From assembly GCF_020382885.2 (NCBI RefSeq), contig NC_058504.1, positions 16,999,019 to 17,063,018 on the forward strand: 64,000 bases of DNA. Reading direction: 5' to 3'. Positions within the stretch are counted from its first letter, which is position 1; each line of letters opens with the position of its first letter. Both the position numbers and the translations under genes were made by a program. Shown here piece after piece: positions 13,805 through 26,972 of the stretch. Below the pieces are notes generated by a model. That model saw nothing but the letters and a program-made list of their open reading frames with translations. It had not been told where the DNA came from and made no database searches. This stretch comes from Scatophagus argus. Taxonomy: Eukaryota > Chordata > Actinopteri > Scatophagidae.

Positions 13805-15304
13805 AATTACATCTACATAGTCCCTTAAGACAGTTTAGGTTATTTAGCGAGGTGATGTGAAGAATAGCTCTCTTCATCAAAGTGTATGTTACACATTGCA
13901 CAGCATACTGACTGTGTTTTTTTTTTTGAAGAGCAAGTGCAACTTCCGTCTACTCCACTGGGAAAGAACAAACAAACCTCTGAAAACCAAATTCCTTTAG
14001 CAGGCAGAGAATCTGATACCTCCTTGGTATGAACACATGTTATTTTTGTGGTGGTACCAGTGGTAAGGTAATACTTGAGGAAACAGTAATAACTGTAATG
14101 TTTCTCAAGATATGATGAACAATTGGTCAATAGTATAGCAGGTTAACAGTAAAATTACCCATAAGGTCCATTTCTCTTTTATAATTTGCGCAATTGACTG
14201 CAACAACCACTGCATAGTGAATAGTAACATATCCACAAATCAAAAAAGTGCAGAGAGTAAAATCTATGCCTTGCTTCTTGACAGAGAACTGGAGTTTTGA
14301 TAGTCCTTGTTTTCCATGCTGTATATTTGGCTGGTGGTATTTCTGATCAATATTTTCAGAAGATTTATGCTTCTGTTTGTCAGAATATAGACTGAGTGTC
14401 TGGAGCTGGTTCTAGTACAGAACTCACTTCAGATACTCAAAATGAGGGATTTCTAAAAAAAAAACAAAAAAACAAAAAAGTCAATTCTGTGAAGCATCTT
14501 GTATTTGCATTAGGAATAAATATGTAACACACGTTTCCCTATTTTCTTACTATCATCAGTGTCTTTTCTTGCTATATGTGCAAAGAATAGGAGGTGAAGT
14601 TAACATTTTAAAACTTTGTTTGTGGTCCTAATGATGTTATCCACAGCCATTCTCCTCACTACACCTGATATTAGCAGTTAACTGTGATCCTTGGGGGAGG
14701 ATTTACAACTGTGTGTATGTCTTGACATATGCGTGCCCATGTGTGAATATTTTCAACTCGTAGGAATGTAGGAGTTGTGGGGTCACCATTCTGCTAAACG
14801 AGGTTTCCAATTACCCAGGCTGTTGGCTGCAGTCAAAGTTTAATACTCTGACTGTACTCTATCTCTCTCCAAACAAGGAAAACAATCACTGCTGTGGTCA
14901 GTGTGCAAACCAGAAACCACACAGGAGGAGCGCGAAAGGAGGATGAAATACTGACTCAAGTTGTACAAATGTAAAGCAAACATAATATAGACAGTAGGTA
15001 TTGGTTCTCTTTTCCAAAGAGTACAGGAACAAATATAATGATATGGGCGATAAGACCCCTCTCCATTCTTTTTTTGTTTGTTTGTTTCCCATCTACTAAC
15101 CTGTTGTGTCTATTTTTGTTTTTCTCACATGCAGAAATCTGCACACATACAATATATCTACACCCCAAACTCAATAGTTTCCAGAATTCTCAGTTCTGCT
15201 TTCTAAAACGGCTGGCTATTAGACCAGAAAATGAATAGTCAAAGTAGAAGTAGTAGTAGTGCAAAAACAAGGAACAAGAATCAAATGTCTCAAGCTATAT
15301 CAGC

Positions 15305-15321
15305 ATATATATATATATATA
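15305..15321. repeat. (AT)n microsatellite
   Basis: Uninterrupted AT dinucleotide run of 17 bp in intergenic DNA. Confidence 0.85.
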
Positions 15322-18300
15322 CTGATGTGTTGATGTTTTGCCTTCAAAAACAGGAAGGGCCGGAAGGAGAAGAGCAAGGCTGAAGACGGGGTAAAATTGT
15401 TCGATTTCACTGTCGTTGGTGTGATTATCACATCCAAGAACACAACATTTACAACACTTAACCAGCAGAAAATTACATAAAAAGTCGTCTGAGACTAGGT
15501 TATGAAAAAATTATCATGTGCACTCAGACACATATTTTCTCTTCCCATTTGGCTCAGTACAACCTGTACAGCTCAGGTCAGATGTAATGTGTTACACTGC
15601 TCTCTTAAAAAGCTACATGGTTTCCCAGTGGTTTTTATCTTTCATGTCGCAATTTAATGCTTCTTTTTCTCAAGTACATTTCTGTGATATTGTATTGTAC
15701 TGTATCTGTTCATTCTTGCTTTGTATGTTGCTTGGGTTGGGAAATGCATCAGTGGAGATGCAACAGCAATGAAAAAACATCACGCTAATGATGCCATTAT
15801 TTGTTATTTTTAGCCGTGTCTGTGGCTTTAATGACGGCAATGTCTGGCGTTCAGTCCTCCTCTTTGGTCCTTCCAGAAATTTCTCAACAACTATTGGAAG
15901 CATTGTGATTTGCCACACACATTCATGTATCCCTTGGGATGAAATATGATGTATGCTGATGTCAGCATTTAGTTTAAAGGACTTATTAACAAGTGTAGCC
16001 TTAAAAAGGCACTAGAATGGCTGTCATTATATTAGACATCACATTAAAGGCACTCATTGCCCTCTGTACATTTAACAATGTGAACAGTATTTTCAGGTGT
16101 TCTTAGGTGCAGGCAGTCACTTATCTTCTTAACAATTACCTTTTTGTCTTTTTCTAAGACAAATAAAAAAACTCATTTGATATGGGAAAGCTTTGATTGA
16201 GTGTTCTTGAGAAACACACAAAATCTTCATTAGCTATGCATACACATTTCTCTTTCTCTGAACCCAGACTATGACCGTGGAAGAGGCTGGAGAGAATATC
16301 TTCATATGATCAATAGTGTGTAACTAAATGTTCAAATGTTAGGGAAGATTGAAATGGAGAAGTGGGGCCTGACCGCAGTTTAGAACACTTTCAATATTGA
16401 TGAGAAACATGATGTAAGCTTGACCAGCTTAATCTGTGTTGAGGTATTTGAAAAATTATTTTAAGTAGGTAAGAAATATAATTTCAAACAGCATAAAGCA
16501 TCCCATGCTGTCCAGACAAATATACAATTTTAAATGGTTGAGGTTTAAATATTATAAATATTTGGTGCTCTATAAATATGAGAATTGAGATCATCATTAA
16601 CTTTGATTGCATGTTTGAGGGGTTGTGTTGACCAGTAAATCTCTTGTGATATCTATTTAAGGTTTGAGAAAATATGAGACAATTGGAGTTTTGCTAGTGA
16701 GGTCAGCGAATCACTGTGGTATGCCATGTTTTGCTCTTTACAACGCAGAAACCTGCCAGCAAACTGACATTTTTATTCTGGGTGAAGAGCACATAGTCCA
16801 GAAGATGACTTCAAACATTCCAGCTTACCTAAATGTACGCCTGGTGTTCTCATGTTGATGGGAAATATCCAGTATGCTCAACACAGTGTGCATTAACATG
16901 TCTGTAACATTTATGATACGCTGACCTGTCTGTTGTCATTCATTGTTTCATGAAAGACTTAGCTCTACAATATTCAACAAAACACAAGTGATTGACACAA
17001 GTCATGCTATACCAGCAACTCACTGACCTCATTCATGGCTCCTAAGTGGTTATGCAACCTCAATTTTCTTCTTCCTCTGGGTGGTATCTGATAAGCACAG
17101 AACAGTGTGTCTCCTGGCAGCAGAAAAGAGGAACTAGAAGTGAGAGTTAAGCAGAAAAAATGCACCTCCCAGTCGCACAGTTTAGCAGCCTAAGATTAGC
17201 AATCAACACTTCCTGAGTGTGCTTTTATAGAGAAAGAAAGAACTATATCACCTCTTTTTTCATTTTTTTCATTAATATTGCTTACATATGGTGGTTGGGA
17301 CAGTTCAACGCACTGCAGAATAAGACAACACATTCAAATTGACAAAATCAGCAAATTAAGAAAACATCTACATCAATATGACAACAAATGCTGCAAACAC
17401 AACACAACCAAATACACAAACATGGTGCAAATACAAAACAGAACAGAATAATGGTGCAAGTTTTGAAGGTGTGGTCTGTGATCATGTATGAATGATATTA
17501 AAGTTACTGAAGTCAGCTACTGGGGTACTGAAAAATGAACTCAAATGTGGGCCTGAGTTTTTGGTTTGGTGATGATTCTGATTTTATTTTAACAAAACAC
17601 ACGCCATTAATTCTAACACGTGCTATCTTCTAAATGGAAACACAGCTGCTACTTGTTTTTTTTCTCTGTTGTATTTGCAATGCATGTGTTGTCACACTTG
17701 TTATGTTTCCTTATTTTGCTTGTTTCCTTACATTGTCAGAAAATTTGTACCAAGAAAGTGAGTGTAATATGTGCTTTAAGATCAGACTGTATAATGGACC
17801 GAACACTAAATGTAACGTTACATCAAACTTGTACAATGTCATGATTTTACCACAGCAATTCAACACACATTCTTCTGCTGTTTCACAAGGGTGATCACAC
17901 ACTTTGCACAGGACAGCACCACATGTCTCTCCACTATTTACAACTCTACATACTTCTTTGATTACCTAGCATTTTCATAAGCCAGTGTAGTAGTATGGCT
18001 ATCAGTTCAGAGAGAGAGAGAGCAGATGTTCTGGTGCATGATGAGAACTTTTCTATAAATGGCAATTTTTGACAGGAAGATCAAGTTTGCTACATAGTAA
18101 ATTTTTGATTACTCACTCGCTGTCCCATAACTCCTAGAGAAGAAGGTGCATGCTGCTGAGCCTAATGGTAGTGCTCCCTTAACCATAAATACATGAGAGT
18201 TGTCTGGCAGCATTTCACAGTCAGTATAAACACACAGACAACCAAAGGTCTAATTCCTGGAGGCTTGAAAATAACTAGTTCAGCATGTTCTTGATGAATA

Positions 18301-19160
18301 AGAAGAAAGCAATTGTTTTGTTTCAGTAATACAACTGTCTTTATTAATTTGATATTAAGTGACAGATAGTGTTATTTCTCTTTCTTCTTATCATTAGCGA
18401 GTAATTTATTCCATGGGGCTCTTAAACCACTTGTCATTGTAAGCGTGCTATTTGAGGATATCATAGAATCTATTTATTTCCACAGGCAAACTCGTAAACA
18501 ACATTGTTAATACAAAAATCATTTATTTCATAAAGCTAAGTATTTGTAGAATTTAATGGTTGAATAAATGTACTTTTCTTGCAACTTTAAGAAAGTGCAG
18601 CTTTGATATTTTAGTATCACCCAACCATCAACCCAATTTTTGTTTCTTAATTTCAATAAATTAGTTAATTAGGTATCATGAATGGTGCCTGCTTTTCTCC
18701 ATTAGGTAGTGAGTTGGTTTGCAGTTGGCTTGGCTGGTTTGCTCTCCTTGTCGTTCGTCCAGCATTTTTACAAAAAAGTGAAAAGTTCCACCATTAACAT
18801 GGAATAAAAGCTCAATGGAAAGGTGGTCTATAACCATCAGCTATACTCCCAGAAAATAAATCTGTTAAGGGATGTTCAGGGTAATATGTTCACTGGTTGT
18901 GAAGCATCACTTTTTAAGCAATATTGCTGTATTTATGTTTGTTTAAGGTGACCAAGACTGCCTCTTTGTCTACAATGTAACAAAATAAATGCATTACCTT
19001 GTCTTCATCAGTTTGTGTGTATGCTTTTTTGAATCTTTTATATTTGCAGAATTGGGTCAGAGATTAATCAGCAGTTTCTATGATGAGGAAGAAAACATGC
19101 TGTTCTTTTAACCTGACAAGGAAATGAAAAAGTGGTGTCTTTTTCAGACAAGAGGAAGTA

Positions 19161-20404
19161 CACTGCTCGGCCAAAAAAAAAAAAAAAAGCCGCCACCAAA
19201 AGAAAAGGTCACACACTCTAATATTTCGTTGGACCGCCTTTAGCTCTAGCTTGATTATGGCACACATTCGCTATGGCATTGTTTAGTTAAGCTTCTGCAA
19301 AGTCACAAGATTTATCTCCATCCAGTGTTGCATTCATTTTTCACCAAGATCTTGCATTGATGATGGTAGAGTCTGACCGCTGCGCAAAGCCCTCTCCAGC
19401 ACATCCCAAAGATTCTCAATGGAGTTAAGGTCTGGACTCTGCGGTGGCCAATCCATGTGTGAAAATGATGTCTCATGCTCCCTGAAGCACTCTTTCACAA
19501 TTTGAGCCCGATAAATCCTGGCATTGTCATCGTGGAATATGCCCGTGCCATCAGGAAAGAAAAAATCCATTGATGGAATAATCTGGTCATTCAGTATATT
19601 CAGGTAGTCAGCTAATCTCATTCTTTGAGCACATACTGTTGCTGAACCTACACCTGACCAACTGTAGCAACCCCAGATCATAGCACTGCCCCCACAGACT
19701 TGTACAGTAGGCACTAGGCATGATGGGTGCAGGGTAAATCTGGGTTCATCAGACCACATGACCTTCTTCCATTGCTCCAGAGTCAAATCTTTATGCTCCC
19801 TAGCAAATTGAAGCCTTTTTTTCTGGTTAGCCTCACTGATTAGTAGTTTTCTTAAGGCTACACAGCTGTTCAGTCCCAATCCCTTGAGTTCCCTTCACAT
19901 TGTGCGTGTGGAAATGCTCTTACTTTCACTATTAAACATAGCCCTGAGTTCTACTGTTGTTTTTTTTTCCATTTGATTTTACCAAACATTTAAGTGCTCA
20001 CCGATCACGATCATTCAGGATTTTTTCTGGCCACATTTCTTCCTCCAAGACGATTTAATAATGCGTTGGACAGTTCTTAACCCAGTTTTAGTAATTTCTG
20101 AAATCTCCTTAGATGTTTACTCTGCTTGATGCATGTCAATGATTTGACCCTTCTCAAAACCACAGGATGTGTCTTTCGACAGGGTTGTTTAGGAAATGAG
20201 AAGCAACTCATTGCACCAGTTGGGGTTAAATAACTTGTTGCCAGCTGAATGATAATCGCCCATACAGTTATTATCCAATAGGAGGCTCGTACCTATTTGC
20301 TTAGTTAAATCCAGGTGTAGTGTATTTACATTTACCAAACCACACAAGTTCTGTTTAGCAAACCACACAAGCTCTGTTTTAACCTGTGCTTTTTGCACCA
20401 CTGC
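19161..20404 (-). mobile_element. decayed Tc1/mariner-like transposon
   Basis: The left end is clear. A TA dinucleotide at 19,159-19,160 is followed by CACTGCTCGGCC, an A16 tract and GCCGCCACC, a terminal-inverted-repeat sequence characteristic of a fish Tc1-like family. About 1.25 kb rightwards, near 20,390-20,404, lies a degraded T-rich sequence with a CACTG-like core that may be the other terminus, but it does not match well, so the right boundary is approximate. Between them the minus strand carries a broken transposase (separate entry). The size suits a Tc1-type element. The internal stop codons and the eroded right end indicate an old, immobile copy. Confidence 0.8.
19334..20168 (-). 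pseudogene. Tc1-like transposase pseudogene
   Basis: The longest intact stretch, 19,334-19,879 (181 codons), covers the catalytic DDE core. It has the first aspartate in WSDEPRF (residue 44 of that stretch), the second in HDDNA (residue 118, the D next to N) and the glutamate in [11 protein letters not shown] (residue 155). Upstream, to about 20,168, the same frame reads as a decayed N-terminal helix-turn-helix region with recognisable pieces (KGQIIDMH, SKEISEITKTGLRTVQRI). It is interrupted by at least four in-frame stops before the intact stretch. A cut-and-paste transposase of this family binds the terminal repeats and inserts at TA. This copy cannot make a functional protein. The 36-residue gap between the second D and the E is noted in the findings. 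Confidence 0.88.
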
Positions 20405-23400
20405 AAGGCTGTGTTATTCTGCCATAAAGTCATTAGTGCGATAATGACCTCTAATTAGCCTCATCCTGCAGGCTTGCCCCATCCTTCTCCAACCAAGATT
20501 GTAGAGTACATCACTGGGAGAACAGTTCAGTCACATTCATCTCCATTACAGCACATAGACAGGGTCAGTAAAGTGAGATGGCTTTCATGGGCTGCTCAAC
20601 AGTATGCTCAAAGGCAGTACGAAGTTGTTGACCTGCAAAGTCTGGGTCAGTGAATGTGCCCATGCATGTTAACTGCTCAGTTGATTCTGAAGCTCTCTTT
20701 CAGTTGCTGCTGACCTGGTGCAGATGAGCACCTAATTGGTAGTCAGCAAAGCACAAACAATCACCACTGCAGGAACAATACTGATTTGTGATTTAATTCT
20801 CACTTACATAAACACAGCAAGATGCACAGACAGCAGATGGTTTATGACGACAGCACTTTTGTCTTGCATCCCAACACTAGAATGCATGTATAAAAATAAT
20901 CAAATGTTCTGGTCACTCAGCTCGTTTTACAAGCGTTATGAGATGGGACACCATCTCTCTTTTATCTTAGAATAATTATTCTGGCTTTACTCAGAGATTG
21001 CATTTGGCACGGTTGACCAGTCACCACACTCAGTGACCATAACCATGCATGGAAAAACCCAGTGACAAATTGCTAAATTAATGGTATTTTCACACTTCAT
21101 TGCCAGTGTTAACCTTTGCTTGCCGCTCCACACAGCAAAGAGGACCGCCTGGCCCTGTGACCATGTTCACAGTCAAAGGGTTTACTCGATTACTCATCAT
21201 CTCTCACTGATGATGGGAGATTGAATTTTTCACAAATGTTAGCGGATGTGATTGATATATTCAGAGATTCTAACTTCCTGGTTTGATAGAGGGACAGTCA
21301 CAAAGATAGCTTCGACCATCTTCAGGAAATCCCCTCATTGGCAAATTGAAAAAAATGGGTTTGGGTTATTTGCATGTGTTTTAGGTTTCAGCTGTCCCTG
21401 CGGCAGCCATCAGTAGCTTTCCCATTCCCATCCGAATTTGAATAACATCCTAGTGTTGTTGATATGAATCATGTTCTAGCAGACATTATTTCAGGTATTC
21501 AAAGAGGTAGCAATAACCCTTCAAAGAGGAATATTATTATATTGCTGTTCTCTTCACCTTATTCTGAGTTTTTTCTCATTTTCATGAGACATGCTATTTT
21601 TGATTCCCAACAAGGACCATTGCTTTAAAGAAAAGAAAAGAAAAAAACAGCCCTTAGGATCTTTGAGTGAAAAGAATTAATTTATCCTCATGAAAACACA
21701 AGATTTTTAGTGCAGCTGCTTACGACTTTATTAGGAAATCATACAGGGATTTTGGTGAATGGTCTTGAATTTAGAGTATACATGGAACTATATCTGATCC
21801 AAGATAGCTGTGCTCATATGTTGAAAACAGTCGACTTTATTTAATAAATACACACAATGATAATCACAGGAGGTAAACTCCCAATGCATCTAAAAATAAT
21901 TGCTGGTCAGATGAAACAGCCATACAGCTTACATGTGTTTTCCCTCTTCAGTTCCACACAAGCCCTCCTTTAAATGGTAAAAAACTATTCTGTGGTTCAG
22001 TCTGATGCTTGTATGTAATATTACATAATAGTGTGAGAGACCCAAGACTTGGCAACATAAATACATTCTTTTTAATTAATTTCATCAATGACATATGCTA
22101 CATGCTCACAATATACTATGTTACATATTAAATGTAATGTCTCAGTTCATTATATTAATTTCACATTTGTCATGAGTTTCATGCTTCTTGGACACATTAA
22201 TCTTCATTTGAAAGAAATGAGCAATTTTATGCTTCACTAGACTGAACTGCATTCTAACCTCATTGCCAAATTAAAAAAAAAAGTACAGCATTTCTTCATA
22301 ATATGTGAACAAATATTGCATATACAGTTGATCAAACTTGGTGAAGATATGGCTTAAAGTCAAAATCTTCAACTTTTTTTTTCAGGCAAAAATATCCCTC
22401 CAATTTCATTTTCAACTCACTAATCTTAAACATCCGAAACTGCAGTGCTGCAAAAGAATGGAAGAATGGAAGTTATGCATTACTAAGTACTCTTTTGTAA
22501 TGCATAACCTCACCCCACAGTCCATCTGGTAGCCAAGCAAACACAGTATGTGCCTCCACGTCACTGTAACTATATCCAAAGAAACAGTACAGCCTACTGT
22601 AAATCACTTAAAAAAAGTATGACAGAGTAAAGATCATTTACAAATTATATTTTTGGTTTGATAGCTGGCCAGGTCTATTAGGAAAATAATTTGAGTCCTG
22701 TTCTCAAGTTTTATCCAGTTTGAGCAGCTTTCACATTTGTGGTTTAAATGCGAACTCTGGCTGCAGGCAACTCTGATAACAGCTGAGGTGGGTTGATTTA
22801 GATGTTGATGACCACTTTCATCACTTTTCCTGTTTTGTTCTTTAAATAATTTCCTGACACAGAAAGTCAGACTGATGGTGGCCCCTTTGGTAACTGATTC
22901 CAATTTTGCATATACATGTATATGTGTGTGTGTGGAAGGGTGGTAACTTCTAACAGAGAGACAAATAAGATCATAAATAAGTGATAAATGACTGAACTGT
23001 TTACAGTTTACACACTGCCAAAAGAATGTAAAGACCTTCTTTTAAGTATTATCACTGACACATAAAGATCCCATAACAGCGGCTAATCTCCATCCCCCTC
23101 TTTCAGAGCAAATGTCTCTTTGACTATGTCTCTTTCCGACTCATGGCTTCAGTTGACAGAAACCATTCAACACTGCCTCTATTTATATAAGCTGGATGTC
23201 TGCCAAAGTTATGGCGAATAACAAAACCAGAGATAGTCGTTGGTTTAAAATCTCTTTCTCACTTGGTGTGGGACAAGTCAAAAGGTGAATCTTCTCTGCA
23301 TTTAATCACTGTAACAGAGGCTTGAATTGACTTGTTTCCTTAAGTGGTAAAGAAAAAGAGATCAGCCCACACCCTGTTTATTCTCACATTAATCATTGCA

Positions 23401-26379
23401 AAATTGGGAAGACCAAAGGACTGTAATTCCATGGGTCAGCTTTATTCCCAGATGGTGTTATGCAAATTTATACACTCTTGTATATAAGAGTTTTTAATGT
23501 AGTGGAACTAATGAACACAAATTCTCTGTTTGTAGTGGTTGGTTACAACAGGTCAGAAATTATAAACCTCTCTTCTGTAGGGTCAAGGATAAAGCATACA
23601 GAGGCTAAAGCATGGTCAGGGACTAAAAATTAACTTAGGGATGAAGGGAAAATAGCTTGAATCCTTATATCCACCCCATGAATACTAACTGGTGTCCCAA
23701 ATATCTGTGGAAGCTCCAGGATTGGACCTTAGATGCCTCAATCTCACTTCACTTTCATTCAATCTGTTTGGGAGACAAATTGGTAGCTACTCAATCATTT
23801 ATAGCTCTATTTACCGTGCCACCATCTCCTGACATTCGCACAATAATCCAGATTCATATGCCACCAAGACCTATGAGTATATATACTATGGGCTGCTGTA
23901 GAAATTTCTTGAGGTGCTGGAGAGAGGGTTTTTTTCCCTTTTTATCTGCACCTAAGAAGTTTAGGTTGAATGAACGAATCAATCATAAGATGTATTATAA
24001 CTCCTCTCTGTGCTGCACAGAAATCTACAAGGACTTTTCTGTTGAATGCTACAGACTTGTACACAATTAAACCCACACACAGACAGTAATACATTACTTT
24101 TCTTCCCATCAGGTTAAACTCCCTTTGTTTAATTCAGCTCAGGCCTTGCCTACCTAATCAACACTATAAATCTTACATTAAGTCCAGGAGTTAAGGCAGA
24201 ACTCATGTCTTCCAACAGTAAATTTTTGTTGACTGATTAGATCATCAGGTAAATCCCAGCGCTGAACATTAAACCTTTTAAAAATGTCTATGTAATGTCT
24301 AATAATAAGTCTGTACCCTCCGTGAGTTTCTCTTTGTATGTCAATAATAGAACGAAAAAAGTGACACCCATGGGACCTGCAATTTGTGTGCCAAGTGAAG
24401 AAAAGCTTTGAAAAGACATTTTGCCCTCTCTCATTGACAGCAGTAGTGTTCGGTAGTGTTGAGTGCACTGTGGTATAGACATTATTTTCATTACCATTAA
24501 TGCCATGCAAGATTTTTTGGTGGTGAAATGTGGGGAAATCCGTATTGGGGAATGTAAAAGTAGAGATGGTGGGTAAAACAAACCTCAAGCCACACACATT
24601 CATAAATTTTATAACAGCATCCTGTTTAAAAAACGGTATGTGTTACATTGATCAGACCTCCATAATGACATTTTTTGTTTATCCTTTGTAAGCTCTGTCT
24701 GGAAGCCACAGCCCAGCAGTTGTTGAATAGCTCAGCAAGGTGTTTTAACAACCTTTTCCTCTGTCTGAACTTTATCAGAGACAAACAGAATGAACAATGA
24801 CTCACACACAGGGTAAATAACTGTTTAGTCTATATATGGTCTGATCTGAGATATACTAAATAGCTTTTTCCGTCTGTTTTTGTTTATCTAAACCACACAT
24901 AATAATATCAACTTGGATAGTTTCCATTCGCAACAAGAACACACTGAGGCTTTGTAGTTGCATGGAAGTGCAAACAGTGAAGCAGTTTTGGTCTTTGATG
25001 GTCATATACACATTTGTTTTTGGGTGGACCTCATCCATATTCCCCTTGGGGCCCTCACAATAGAACCAATTACTGGTTGAGGCTCTGGATTAATCCTAAG
25101 GGATTAAATATGGACATGATTGGTGTGGACCATAATTCCTTCAATTGTTCAACAGTCAGAAGCAAAGAAATACACATCATTGTAATTCAGTATGAAATTG
25201 ATTGATTAATTTATTTGTGACTATGTCTAACAATGAGAAAATTAGGTAAAAAATGGATAACATCAAGAATGTCAACATACCCATCAACATTTTTTATACA
25301 GTGTTTGCAGGTGGGTGTAACACACAGAAATATATACTTTTCACTTGCCTTATTGATCCTTGCAAATCTCCAAAGAAATACATGGCCGAGGAGAAACAAT
25401 ACTTCCAGTAAGAAAAAAAAAAAAAGAATAAAAGTTGGGAGGCTGCAGTTTGGGTCATCAGTTCAACATCACAGTTTTCTATGATGAAAAACAGTAGGAA
25501 TCCATGATGAGTTGGTGTGGAGGGGAGATTTACTGTAATAGTGTTTTACTTAACAGAGCAGTGTACAATATCTAACAGAAGAGATTATCCAAGACATTGA
25601 GTGGGTCATCCAAATGTGAACTGGCTCTGCCCTGGAGTGACAGGATACAGGAAGACAGATGTCACAGACTAAGGAAACCAGTCATAATTAATCAACAAGC
25701 AGAATCCCGGTTTCCAAAGCAAGCCACTGAACAGACATTACATTTAGATTACATTAGGAGTACACAGCCATAAGGCAGAGCACAGCAGTGTGAGGTTTAA
25801 CAAGAGCGGTAATGTACTGACGTTTATACCAAGTACCTTTTACAGAGTTCAGGGCTCAAAGCCAATAACTGTGGCTCATCACTCTATGACAATAAAATGA
25901 CTATGTGAATGTACAGTTATTCCTCACTTATAAAATCTTAATCAAAGAGTCAAAGATACGACCATATCAGACCATCTATATACTAAAAGCCTGTTGAAGT
26001 TCAACTAAGCGAACAAAGGGCACAAAGTTCATTATACCTTCTATTTCACTATGTAGGTGTTGGAGTTGACAGCATACTACTCATCTTTCAAGAGCTTCAA
26101 CAGGGGTGAAGCTAAACATGTGAGGTTTGCCCTGCAAGTTGCACAAGAGATAAAGCACTGAAAACATGAGTTACTTCACATCCTCAGCAAACGTCATGTT
26201 AATCTTATCTGCAGTGTTGACATTTATCCTTTAGAGGGACGAGGTCTGCTCTCTCATTTTTAGAATAACGTGTGCACATAGAATTCGACATTTCTTTGGA
26301 ATATGAGGAAATTTCAGAACAACAGTAGCGCTGGATGAAAAGTCAGGTCAGCAAAACATCTGAATTAATTCTGAGATGT
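20405..26379. other. intergenic, no gene seen
   Basis: AT-rich sequence with a perfect 12-bp inverted repeat at 22,472-22,508 and an A13 tract near 25,412-25,424. Two longer open frames occur (23,657-24,070 plus, 137 codons; 24,178-24,603 minus, 141 codons). Neither shows a recognisable family motif, signal peptide or convincing splice site, so neither is called. Confidence 0.5.
22472..22508. repeat. 12-bp perfect inverted repeat
   Basis: GTTATGCATTAC at 22,472-22,483 is exactly complementary to GTAATGCATAAC at 22,497-22,508, with a 13-nt loop. It could be a small hairpin or a remnant of a miniature inverted-repeat element. No target duplication was seen. Confidence 0.7.
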
Positions 26380-26690
26380 TCATGGGCCGGTCTGGGCCCT
26401 TCTATGTGGAGTTTGCATGTTCTCCCTGTGCCTGCGTGGGTTTTCTCCGGGTTCTCCGGCTTCCTCCCACAATACCAAAAACATGCACATTAGGTTAATT
26501 GGCTACTCTAGATCGCCCCTAGGTGTGAGTGTGAGAGTGTGTGGTTGTTTGTCTTTGTGTGTTGGCCCTGCGATTGGCTGGCGACCAGTCCGGGGTGTAC
26601 CACGCCTCTCGCCCGTAGTCAGCTGGGATAGGCTCCAGCTCCCCCGCGACCCTGCCGGATAAGCGGTATAGAAAATGGATGGATGGATGT
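26380..26690 (+). repeat. 5'-truncated SINE with L2-like tail
   Basis: Strong match by eye to a very common teleost retroposon. It has GTGGAGTTTGCATGTTCTCC near 26,406, then CTCCGGCTTCCTCCCAC, TTAGGTTAATTGG, GGCTGGCGACCAGTCCGG, GCTGGGATAGGCTCCAGC and a terminal ATGGATGGATGG tail ending near 26,690. The tRNA-like head with its pol III boxes, present in full copies, is missing, so this is a truncated insertion. It is non-coding. Open frames across it are by-products of its GC-rich composition. Confidence 0.85.
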
Positions 26691-26859
26691 TCATGGAAAC
26701 ATTCACATGCAACAAAGTGTTGACTTAGACAGTGGTTCAGGTGATACAAGAAATCATAGCAGCAGGCAATGCATGCACTTGTGCTACAGTGTTTTGCATT
26801 AAAAGCAGCTCTGATGTATAACATCTATATGAATGCTAAGTATTGAGGCTGGATTTGTT

Positions 26860-26972
26860 TTCATGTCATTAGTTAGATATTGTTAGTTATGGTATTTTGT
26901 GTGAGTTCATTGTGACACACAGTACCCTCGGGATCAATAAAGTATCTATCTATCTGTCTATCTACCTGGATG
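26860..26972 (+). repeat. LINE 3' end with (TATC)n tail
   Basis: The motif CCTCGGGATCAATAAAGTAT (about 26,926-26,945), followed directly by TCTATCTATCTGTCTATC, is the recurrent 3' terminus of a fish non-LTR retrotransposon family: an AATAAA signal with a tetranucleotide tail. Only about 110 bp of the 3' end remains and no coding sequence is present. The 5' limit is approximate. Confidence 0.6.

Larger units (their letters stand above)
12613..19160. other. intergenic, no gene seen
   Basis: AT-rich DNA without a supportable gene. It holds a compact inverted/direct repeat at 13,753-13,804 (annotated separately), an adenine-rich tract near 14,454-14,480 and an (AT)n run at 15,305-15,321. Open frames up to 96 codons here look random: they are low in complexity, lack domain motifs and have no plausible splice context. 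Confidence 0.55.

Noticed and set aside
23657..24070. 137-codon open frame, plus strand
   Set aside because: No family motif and no conserved pattern recognisable. Length alone is compatible with chance in this much sequence.
24178..24603. 141-codon open frame, minus strand
   Set aside because: No recognisable domain, ordinary composition for AT-rich non-coding DNA, overlapping frames equally open, no splice or promoter context.
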